41,376 nt of DNA from positions 1-41,376 of the forward strand of contig JBEHWX010000051.1 of assembly GCA_048498995.1 (NCBI GenBank), given 5' to 3'. Below, one piece after another: positions 17,308 to 24,514 of the stretch (position 1 is its first letter; each line of letters begins with the position of its first letter). The translations under genes were made by a program, and so were the position numbers. This DNA is from JBEHWX01 sp048498995 (lineage in GTDB: Bacteria > Bacteroidota > Ignavibacteria > OLB7). The notes beneath the pieces were generated by a model that did no database searches, was not told the origin of the DNA, and saw only the letters and a program-made list of their open reading frames with translations.

Positions 17308-19446
17308 ATGAAGGTTTCCGAGTTCTATATCGAGAAGATGGATTGTCCGACCGAGGAGGGGATGATCCGCAACCGTCTTGGTCCGATGGAAGGGGTCGAG
17401 TCGCTCGACTTCAACCTGATGGCCCGGGTGCTGACGGTGAAGCACACGCTGCCGAGCGAGAGCCCGATCGTCGCGGCCATCCGCGCGCTCGGCATGGACG
17501 CGGTCTCGCGGACCGAGCCGCCGGCGATCGAGCTTCCGGTGGTCACCCGCTCCTTCTGGCGAAGTCCGACCACAATCCTGACCATCATCTCCGGAATCTT
17601 CTCGATCACGGCGGAGATACTCGCGCTGACCGGCGCCGGAGAGTCGTCGCTGCTGGTCCGCGCGCTGGCCGTGGTCGGCATCCTTGCCGGCGGCTACGAG
17701 GTGGCCGGCAAGGCGTGGCGCTCGCTGCGCACGCTGACGTTGAACATCAACTTCCTGATGGCGATCGCCGTCGTCGGCGCCGTGGTGGTCGGTGAGTGGA
17801 CCGAGGCGGCCGTGGTGATCTTTCTCTTCGCCGTGGCCGAGATGATCGAGGCGCGGAGCCTGGAGCGGGCGCGCAACGCCGTGCGCTCGCTGATGGAGCT
17901 GACGCCGGACGTGTCACAGGTGATGCGCGACGGAGCCTGGCGCGAGGTGGCCGTCAACGAGATCGCCCGCGGAGAGCTGCTCCGGATCAGGCCGGGGGAG
18001 CGGCTGCCGCTGGACGGCGTGGTGCGTGAGGGGAGCTCGTCGGTCAACCAGGCGCCGATCACCGGCGAATCCGTGCCGGTCGAGAAATCCCCCGGCGACC
18101 ATGTCTACGCCGGCAGCATCAACGAGCGGGGAACGTTCGACTACGAGGCCACGCACGTCGCCGCCGAGTCGACCGTGAGCAAGATCATTCAGATGATCGA
18201 GAAGGCGACCTCCAACCGTGCGCGCGCCGAGCGGTTCGTCGACAGATTCGCCCGCTCCTACACGCCGGTGATCTTCGCCCTGGCGATCCTCGTGGCCGTG
18301 ATCGGTCCGCTGGTTACCGGAGGCGCATGGAGCGACTGGATCTATCGCGGGCTGGTGCTGCTGGTGATCGGCTGCCCCTGCGCGCTCGTGCTCTCCACGC
18401 CGGTCACCATCGTCAGCGGGCTGGCCGCCGCCGCGCGTCGCGGCATCCTGATCAAGGGGGGGACCTATCTCGAGATCGGCAAGAATCTGAAGGGAGTGGC
18501 GCTCGACAAGACCGGCACGCTCACCGAGGGACGTCCGAAGGTAACCGATGCCATCCCGGTCAACGGCGGTGACGCCGATCATCTGCTCCATCTGGCGGCG
18601 GCCGTGGAAGCCAAGTCGGAGCATCCGATCGCCTCGGCGATCGTGGCCGAGCACGAGCTGCGCCACATCGACGAGCCGGAGGTGCCGATCGCCGACTTCG
18701 CCTCGATCACCGGCAAGGGAGTGCGCGCGACCGTGGATGGCGAGGTGATCTACGCCGGCAATCACGGCCTGGCACACGAGCTCGGGGTCTGCGGTCCGGA
18801 GGTCGAGGCGATCCTCGACCGGCTGGAGAAGGATGGGAAGACCACGGTCGTGGTGATGACCGACAAGGCCACGCTCGGCGTGATCGGCGTTGCCGACGCG
18901 ATCCGCGAGACGAGCGTGCGCGCGGTCAGACAGCTTCACGAGCTCGGCATCACCACGGCGATGCTCACCGGCGACAACGCGGCCACGGCCGCCAGGATCG
19001 CCGCGCAGGTCGGGATCGACGACGTGCGCGCCGGCCTGCTGCCGGATCACAAGATCGAGGCGCTGACCGAGCTTCAGCGGAAGTATGGTGAGGTGGGGAT
19101 GGTCGGCGATGGCATCAACGACGCGCCGGCGCTCGCGCAGGCGAACATCGGGTTCGCCATGGGGGCGGCCGGCACCGACGTGGCGCTCGAGACCGCGGAC
19201 GTGGCGCTGATGGAGGACAATCTGCTGAAGCTGCCGGAGTTCATCCGGCTGTCGCGCCGCACGATCCGGATCCTCTGGCAGAACATCCTGATCGCGCTCG
19301 GGATCAAGGTCGTCTTCTTCGTGCTGGCGCTCTTCGGCGATGCCACGCTCTGGATGGCGGTGTTCGCCGACATGGGAGCATCGCTGATCGTGGTGGCCAA
19401 CGGGCTCCGCCTGCTGCGCACCGCCGAGAAGCCCGAGCCGCGCTGA
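17308..19446 (+). CDS. zntA: Zn/Cd/Pb-exporting P1B-type ATPase
   Basis: The protein has 712 residues. The N-terminal HMA-like domain (about 1-75) has MDCPTEE in place of the usual CxxC loop. The transmembrane CPC motif is at 356-358, the phosphorylation site DKTGTLTEG starts at D400, the HP motif (EHPIASAI) at about 437, and GDGIND at 600-605. The last two helices carry the Lys (LGIKVVFF) and Asp (ADMGASLIVVANGLRLL) typical of the P1B-2 group, which transports Zn2+, Cd2+ and Pb2+. It would expel cytoplasmic metal to the periplasm, where the CzcCBA pump takes over. The start follows the previous stop by nine bases. Confidence 0.95.
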   Translation: MKVSEFYIEKMDCPTEEGMIRNRLGPMEGVESLDFNLMARVLTVKHTLPSESPIVAAIRALGMDAVSRTEPPAIELPVVTRSFWRSPTTILTIISGIFSITAEILALTGAGESSLLVRALAVVGILAGGYEVAGKAWRSLRTLTLNINFLMAIAVVGAVVVGEWTEAAVVIFLFAVAEMIEARSLERARNAVRSLMELTPDVSQVMRDGAWREVAVNEIARGELLRIRPGERLPLDGVVREGSSSVNQAPITGESVPVEKSPGDHVYAGSINERGTFDYEATHVAAESTVSKIIQMIEKATSNRARAERFVDRFARSYTPVIFALAILVAVIGPLVTGGAWSDWIYRGLVLLVIGCPCALVLSTPVTIVSGLAAAARRGILIKGGTYLEIGKNLKGVALDKTGTLTEGRPKVTDAIPVNGGDADHLLHLAAAVEAKSEHPIASAIVAEHELRHIDEPEVPIADFASITGKGVRATVDGEVIYAGNHGLAHELGVCGPEVEAILDRLEKDGKTTVVVMTDKATLGVIGVADAIRETSVRAVRQLHELGITTAMLTGDNAATAARIAAQVGIDDVRAGLLPDHKIEALTELQRKYGEVGMVGDGINDAPALAQANIGFAMGAAGTDVALETADVALMEDNLLKLPEFIRLSRRTIRILWQNILIALGIKVVFFVLALFGDATLWMAVFADMGASLIVVANGLRLLRTAEKPEPR

Positions 19447-19497
19447 GATACCGGAGGTTAAGCCGCGGTGAGCCGCCCGCATGAGCCGTGCCGTATC

Positions 19498-19636
19498 CGC
19501 ATCGGTAGGCGCACGTCTTCAGCGTGCGCTCTTCAGCGTGCGCTCTTCAGCGTGCGCTCTTCAGGCGGGGTGGCGGCCACGGGGGGGCCGCCGGTACGAG
19601 TCGCGCATCGGTAGGCGCACGTCTTCAGCGTGCGCT
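19498..19636. repeat. Two 33-bp direct repeats plus 14-bp tandem repeats
   Basis: An identical 33-bp sequence beginning CGCATCGGTAGGCGCACG occurs at 19498-19530 and 19604-19636. Each contains the palindrome GCGCACG-TCTTCAG-CGTGCGC. From 19517 the 14-mer CTTCAGCGTGCGCT is repeated three times in tandem to 19558, plus a partial copy. Between the two copies lies the perfect palindrome GGCGGCC/GGCCGCC (19572-19592, copy B of the element at 9854). The block fills the gap between convergent genes. Confidence 0.85.
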
Positions 19637-19639
19637 TTT
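19615..19639 (+). terminator. Probable intrinsic terminator of the metal operon
   Basis: GCGCACG (19615-19621) pairs perfectly with CGTGCGC (19629-19635) around TCTTCAG, followed by TTTT (19636-19639). The same hairpin in the first repeat copy is followed instead by the tandem repeats. Confidence 0.55.
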
Positions 19640-19653
19640 ACCCGGCGGCGCGC

Positions 19654-20286
19654 TTACTCCGGCTCGATGGCCGTCCCCGGTATCGTGTCGGTCGAGGTGT
19701 CGGCGACCGCTTCGATCGAGGATGCTCCGAACGCTTCCGGCACGGCATCACGCGCTGATTCCCGTTCGGCCTCGCGCCTGAGGATGACGAATATCTGATA
19801 GGAGACGCCGTCCCAGGCATTGTGGATGCCGGCGAAGAGGAGCACGAGCGAGGACGCGGCGATCCCGAAGAGCGCCATGCGCGGGGCGTTGAGCGCCTCG
19901 AAGGCGGAGATCGCCAGCAGCGCGTAGGCCGCCATCGGCAGCACCACATGGAACATCCAGTCCTCGAAGACCGGATCGTAGCCGGTCGGACCGCGCATGC
20001 GGCCGGCGATGATCGCCGCGTAGGCGGTACCGCAGACCCCCAGCAGTCCCCAGAGAATCGCCGCCCCGCCGATCGCGTGCCACGGAACGCGCACGATCGC
20101 CGAGAGGAGGAGCACCGCGCAGAAGTGCACGATCGTCGGCGTGAGGAAGGTGGTGCCGGCGTTGGCCGAGCTTCGCTGCGGCCGCTCGGCGATCAGCGAT
20201 ATCACCACGAACTGCACGCCGATCAGCGCCGCCGCCGCGGAGCCGACGATGAGGTAGAAGCTATCCCACTCGGTGAACTCGGACAT
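19654..20286 (-). CDS. Hypothetical integral membrane protein
   Basis: The protein has 210 residues with about five hydrophobic segments (starting FYLIVGSAAAALIGVQFVVISLIAE) and an acidic, Thr-rich soluble tail of about 40 residues. GGGGGCG precedes ATG 20286. I do not recognise the family. Short membrane proteins that start WDSFYLIVGSAAAALIGLQF are common hypothetical proteins in several phyla. It converges with the metal operon and shares its repeat-filled intergenic region. Confidence 0.75.
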   Translation of the reverse strand: MSEFTEWDSFYLIVGSAAAALIGVQFVVISLIAERPQRSSANAGTTFLTPTIVHFCAVLLLSAIVRVPWHAIGGAAILWGLLGVCGTAYAAIIAGRMRGPTGYDPVFEDWMFHVVLPMAAYALLAISAFEALNAPRMALFGIAASSLVLLFAGIHNAWDGVSYQIFVILRREAERESARDAVPEAFGASSIEAVADTSTDTIPGTAIEPE

Positions 20287-20387
20287 ATCGCCCCCATGTG
20301 CCGTGGGTGAACCCGCCGCGCCGCGCTCGCCGCGCGCGGCATGCTCCGCGACGGTGACGGAGATGCTCGCCGCCGCGGAGCGGGAAA

Positions 20388-21140
20388 TTACAGCAGCTGG
20401 CGCGTCGGGCGGTAGAGAATCTCGTTGACGTCCATCTCCTCGGGCTGGCTCATCGCGAATGCCACCGCCCGCGCGAAGGAATCGGCCGGAATCGCGACCT
20501 CCTCGTAGAACTCGTGCATCCCCTTGGAGATATCCGACTCGGTGATGCTGTCGGGAAGCTCCGTCGCCACCGCGCCGGGGGAGATCACCGTCGTGCGGAT
20601 GTTGTACGCCTTGGTCTCCTGACGAAGCCCCTCGGAGAGCGCCCGCACGGCATGCTTGGTGGCCGCGTAGACCGCGCCGTTCATCGACACTTTGTGCCCC
20701 GCCACGGAGGAGACGTTGATGAACTGCCCCGACTTCCGCTCCATCATGTGCGGCAGCGCCGCGGCGATCCCGTGGAGCACCCCCTTGATGTTCACGTCCA
20801 CCATGTTGTTCCAGTCATCGACCTTCAGCCGCTCCAGTGGCGAGTGGGGCATCAGTCCCGCGTTGTTGATCATCCCGTCGATCCGACCGAACTCCCGGAC
20901 CGCTTCCTCCACCAGATGCCGCACCTGATCGAGCCGCGTGACGTCGGTCGTGACCGCGATGGCCCTGCCGCCGTCGTTGCCGTTGAGCTCTTCGGCGAGC
21001 CGCCGGATCCGCTCGGTGCGCCGGGCCCCCAGCGCCACGCGGGCGCCGAGCCCGGCCAGATGCCGCGCCGTCGCTTCTCCCAGTCCGCTGCTCGCTCCGG
21101 TGATCACCACCACCTTCCCCTCGATGCCGTTGTCGCTCAT
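20388..21140 (-). CDS. Short-chain dehydrogenase/reductase (classical SDR)
   Basis: The protein has 250 residues. The start ATG 21140 has GGAG seven bases upstream; an ATG at 21152 would add four residues. The cofactor motif TGASSGLG is at 14-21, NNAG at 92-95, catalytic Ser145, Tyr158 and Lys162 (YAATK). The Arg pair after strand 2 (ARRTERI) favours NADP(H). The end (DVNEILYRPTRQLL) fits the YdfG/serine-3-dehydrogenase-like group of NADP oxidoreductases acting on small alcohols or carbonyls; the substrate is unknown. It sits in a same-strand run with the MFS, cupin and aldo-keto reductase genes. Confidence 0.93.
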   Translation of the reverse strand: MSDNGIEGKVVVITGASSGLGEATARHLAGLGARVALGARRTERIRRLAEELNGNDGGRAIAVTTDVTRLDQVRHLVEEAVREFGRIDGMINNAGLMPHSPLERLKVDDWNNMVDVNIKGVLHGIAAALPHMMERKSGQFINVSSVAGHKVSMNGAVYAATKHAVRALSEGLRQETKAYNIRTTVISPGAVATELPDSITESDISKGMHEFYEEVAIPADSFARAVAFAMSQPEEMDVNEILYRPTRQLL

Positions 21141-21191
21141 GGTCGTCTCCACATTGGTTCTCGAACGTCCGCGTCCGCGTTGCGTCTCATG

Positions 21192-22517
21192 TCACGAAGT
21201 CATCGGGGCGCGCTGAAGGCGCAGCGCGACGAATGCCGCGCAGAGCACCACGATCGCGCTCGCCAGGAACACCGAGCCCACGCCGGCGGCGCCGGCCACC
21301 AGCCCCAGGGCGGGATTGGCCAGCCCGAGCGCCAGATCCAGGAACGCAGTGTAGGCGCCGGTGGCCAGCCCACGGCTCTCCGGCGGCGTGCGGCGGACCG
21401 CCTCCACGCCGAATGCCGGATATACGAGTGAATAGCCGAAGCCGGTGAGCGCCGCCCCGAGCAGCGCCATGGTCGACCACGGCGCAAGCCAGATCATCGC
21501 CTGGCCGGCGGCCTCGATCAGCACACAGACGAGCGCGATTCTGGCGCCCCCCATCCGGTCCGGAAGGTGGCCGAAGAGCAATCGTCCGGCGATGAACGCC
21601 GCGCTCAGCGCGGAGAGCGCCAGCCAGGCCTGTCCCCAACCATGCTGCGCGAACAGGAGCACGACGAACGTCGTGATGGTGCCGAACCCGACGCTGCTGA
21701 GCGCCAGGCCGATCCCCGGCACCCAGACCGTGCTCACCACCGTGCGCACCGACGGCTGCTCGTGCGCCACCGGCGCAACCGCGCGTCGCCGCGCGACCAG
21801 TATCAGCGTGAGGAGCGGAATCGCGGTCGTGGCCAGCGCGATCGCGGTGAAGCCGTAGCCGGCGTAGAGCGCGGTGCCGGCCGGGGCGCCGACGCCGTAG
21901 GCCACGTACATCGCCGTGCCGATCCACGACATCACCTTCCCGGTGTTCCGCGGGCCGGCCAGCGCAAGCCCCCAGGTGAGCGCGCCGGAGACGATGAAGC
22001 TCTCCGCGGCGCCGAGCACTCCACGTCCGATGAGCAGGATGGTCACCGATACCACCGGCGTGGCGGTGAACCGGAGCGAGAGGAGATAGATCAACCCGGC
22101 CGCGGCCGCGATCACCATGCCGACGATCATCGCTCCCTTTCCGCCGCGGCTGTCGGCGATGTGGCCGGACCAGAAGCGGGAAAGAAGGGAGGCGGCGAAC
22201 TGCGCGCCGGCCACCAGGCCGACCACGAAGGTTCCGAGCTTCAGATCGTCGTGCACGTGCAGCGGAAGCACCGGCATCGCCAGGCCGATCACGAGAAAGG
22301 CCACGAAGACCCCCGTCACGATCGGCAGCAGCGTCACGACCACGGACCCCGGCGCATCGGCCGTGAGCGTTGCGCCGGTCTCCTCCGGCGACCGCGGGAC
22401 GGCGCCCGCGCTCGATCTTCTCACGCGAATGATTCCTCCATCGACGTTCCCGATCCTCCTCCGGCGGGGGCCGGCCGCCATGCCCCGAGCATGCTCTTCA
22501 TCATCCCAGATACTCAT
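21192..22517 (-). CDS. MFS exporter, YhhS/YfcJ-type
   Basis: The protein has up to 441 residues and 12 hydrophobic segments. The sequence follows YhhS/YfcJ closely: GLVAGAQFAASLLSRFWSGHIADSRG, LLIGRGVLGAAESFIVSGALTWG, NTGKVMSWIGTAMYVAYGVGAP, VSSVGFGTI-like SSVGFGTITTFVVLLF, AFLDLALGL. These are inner-membrane drug or sugar exporters. The ATG at 22517 overlaps the end of the cupin gene by 17 bases and gives a charged 60-residue N-terminal extension. An ATG at 22481 or later would give the more usual length, so the start is uncertain. It is probably coupled to the cupin gene. Confidence 0.88.
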   Translation of the reverse strand: MSIWDDEEHARGMAAGPRRRRIGNVDGGIIRVRRSSAGAVPRSPEETGATLTADAPGSVVVTLLPIVTGVFVAFLVIGLAMPVLPLHVHDDLKLGTFVVGLVAGAQFAASLLSRFWSGHIADSRGGKGAMIVGMVIAAAAGLIYLLSLRFTATPVVSVTILLIGRGVLGAAESFIVSGALTWGLALAGPRNTGKVMSWIGTAMYVAYGVGAPAGTALYAGYGFTAIALATTAIPLLTLILVARRRAVAPVAHEQPSVRTVVSTVWVPGIGLALSSVGFGTITTFVVLLFAQHGWGQAWLALSALSAAFIAGRLLFGHLPDRMGGARIALVCVLIEAAGQAMIWLAPWSTMALLGAALTGFGYSLVYPAFGVEAVRRTPPESRGLATGAYTAFLDLALGLANPALGLVAGAAGVGSVFLASAIVVLCAAFVALRLQRAPMTS

Positions 22518-22896
22518 CCTCGCTCACCTGCTCCATCCAGTCGACCGTCCGGCCGTCGAGCCGCTCCTGAACCGCGATATGCGTCATCGCCGTGGAGTCG
22601 GTCGCTCCGTGCCAGTGCTTCTCGCCCGGGGAGAACCAGATCACGTCGCCGGGGCGGATCTCCTCCTTGGCTCCTCCCTCGGTCTGCGCCCAGCCGAGGC
22701 CGTACGTGACGATCAGTGTCTGGCCGAGCGGGTGGGTGTGCCACGCGGTGCGCGCGCCCGGCTCGAACGTGACGCAGGCACCGACGGCGCGCGCCGGGTC
22801 ATCCGTCTGAAACAGCGGATCGATGCGGACGGCGCCGGTGAAGTACTCGGCCGGCCCCTTTCCCGATGGCCGCGAGCCACCCCTGGTGATCTTCAT
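22501..22896 (-). CDS. Cupin protein of the Mn-dependent hydroxynitrile-lyase-like family
   Basis: The protein has 131 residues and a single conserved cupin barrel. Motif 1 is FEPGARTAWHTHPLGQTLIV, with two His and a Gln. Motif 2 is PGDVIWFSPGEKHWHGA, with His. These supply the metal ligands. The opening (GSRPSGKGPAEYFTGAVRIDPLF) and end (MTHIAVQERLDG..VDWMEQVSDE-like) match a very conserved small family that includes the manganese cupin hydroxynitrile lyases of Granulicella. The native reaction in most bacteria is unknown. These genes often sit beside aldo-keto reductases and SDRs, as here. Confidence 0.9.
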   Translation of the reverse strand: MKITRGGSRPSGKGPAEYFTGAVRIDPLFQTDDPARAVGACVTFEPGARTAWHTHPLGQTLIVTYGLGWAQTEGGAKEEIRPGDVIWFSPGEKHWHGATDSTAMTHIAVQERLDGRTVDWMEQVSEDEYLG

Positions 22897-22974
22897 GCTT
22901 CCTGCTCCACTCTTGATGGATGGGACAATCGTCTATCCGGCGATCGCGATGCCGCCGGCGACGCGCCGGAGCGT

Positions 22975-23964
22975 TTACAGCCCGACGCGACGCTCCAGCT
23001 CCTCCGGATACCGCGCTCCATGGACCTCGATGCGCGAGGCGGCCTCGTCCAGCTCGCGGAGATCGTCCGGCGTGAGCTCGATATCGGCCGCGCCCAGATT
23101 CTCCTCCAGGCGGTGGAGCTTCGTGGTGCCGGGGATCGGCACGATCCAGGGCTTCCGCGCCAGCAGCCAGGCAAGCGCGATCTGCGCCGGCGTGGCGTTT
23201 CTCTCGGCGCCGAAGCGCGCCAGCAGGTCGACCAGCGCCTGATTCGCTTTGCGGGCCTCCGGCGTAAAGCGGGGAACGATGTTGCGGAAGTCGGAGCTGT
23301 CGAACGTCGTCGTCGCGTCGATCGCTCCGGTGAGAAATCCCCTGCCGAGCGGGCTGAACGGGACAAATCCGATGCCGAGCTCCTCGAGCGTCGGGATCAC
23401 CTCGTCCTCCGGCGTTCTGAACCAGAGGGAGTATTCGCTCTGCAGCGCCGTCACCGGCTGTACCGCGTGGGCGCGCCGGATGGTTCCCACGCCGGCCTCC
23501 GAGAGCCCGAAATGCTTCACCTTCCCTTCGTCGATCAGCTCCTTCACCGTGCCGGCCACATCCTCGATCGGCACGGCGGGATCGACGCGGTGCTGATAGA
23601 ACAGGTCGATCGTCTCCACGCGAAGCCGTCCGAGCGATTCCTCGGCCACCTTCCTGATATGCTCCGGACGGCTGTCGGTGCCACGCTGCCGCGCATCCGG
23701 GCCGATATCGAAGCCGAACTTGGTGGCGATCACCACCTGGTCGCGCAGCGGCTGCAGCGCCTCGCCGACGAGCTCCTCGTTGATGTAGGGTCCGTAGACT
23801 TCCGCGGTGTCGAAGAAGGTGACACCGAGCTCGACGGCGGTCCGAAGCAGGGAGATCATCTCCCCGCGATCCTTGGCCGGGCCGTAGCCGTGGCTCATTC
23901 CCATGCAGCCGAGTCCGAGCGCCGAGACTTCCAGGCCGCTCGCTCCGAGGTTCCGTGTCCGCAT
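22975..23964 (-). CDS. Aldo/keto reductase
   Basis: The protein has 329 residues. The start ATG 23964 has GGAG seven bases upstream (GGAGCAACA) and gives the standard N-terminus (MRTRNLGASGLEVSALGLGCMGMS). The catalytic tetrad is D52, Y57, K82 and H125; the NADPH site includes the IPGTTKLHRLEENLGA segment near the C-terminus. The family is the AKR13/YajO-like type that reduces aldehydes and ketones. The frame stays open upstream into an AraC-like remnant without a stop codon, but the ribosome site and family length support the internal start. Confidence 0.93.
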   Translation of the reverse strand: MRTRNLGASGLEVSALGLGCMGMSHGYGPAKDRGEMISLLRTAVELGVTFFDTAEVYGPYINEELVGEALQPLRDQVVIATKFGFDIGPDARQRGTDSRPEHIRKVAEESLGRLRVETIDLFYQHRVDPAVPIEDVAGTVKELIDEGKVKHFGLSEAGVGTIRRAHAVQPVTALQSEYSLWFRTPEDEVIPTLEELGIGFVPFSPLGRGFLTGAIDATTTFDSSDFRNIVPRFTPEARKANQALVDLLARFGAERNATPAQIALAWLLARKPWIVPIPGTTKLHRLEENLGAADIELTPDDLRELDEAASRIEVHGARYPEELERRVGL

Positions 23965-24117
23965 TGTTGCTCCCGCTCCCGATCGATTGTTGAACATGAA
24001 TGCAAAGTTATCCCGTCCGGCACCGACATGGCGCGCTCGATCTTGCTCGAATCGGCGGCCGGGAGCTCGATGGGGAGGGAATCGGCGGGCGGTGATGCAA
24101 ATGAGGGATGTGAGACA

Positions 24118-24493
24118 GCGCCGGCGCCGATACTCGCTCGGCGTCGATCCGGTTTCGCGACGGAACAGTTGCGCGAAGCGGCTCGGGTCGGCATGGCCGA
24201 CCTCCAGGGGGATCGCGACGATGCTCCCGTCGGTCTCGCGGAGCAGATGCTTGTCGGCCTCGATGCGGAGGGTGGTGTGGTAGCGTGCCGGAGAGAGGCC
24301 GACCGCGCTCGTGAAGAGCCGGTGGCAATGGAACGCCCGCGCGCAGGGCCAGGTACGCAAGATCGAACTCGTCGGCGACATGCTCGGCCATCCAGTCGGT
24401 GATCCGCCGGAGCTCGTAGCCGGGGGGTGACGGTCTCTCACCACGAGATCGCGCGTCGCGGATGCCGCCCTCGCCCGGCACTGCCTGGCACAT
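24118..24493 (-). pseudogene. AraC-family regulator remnant, frameshifted and truncated
   Basis: Two frames together spell an AraC/XylS DNA-binding domain. The first runs from about 24420 to 24340 (GYELRRITDWMAEHVADEFDLAYLALRAG). The second, from about 24336 to 24118, reads FHCHRLFTSAVGLSPARYH...ADKHLLRETDGSIVAIPLEVGHADPSRFAQLFRRETG...SEYRRRR. Against the usual AG-LSx-FHFHRLF the junction lacks about eight nucleotides, which explains the shift. The sensing domain is also missing. It probably once regulated the aldo-keto reductase just downstream. A sequencing error is less likely for an 8-nt loss but remains possible. Confidence 0.8.
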
Positions 24494-24514
24494 CCATGGT
24501 TCGCGAAGCCTCTC

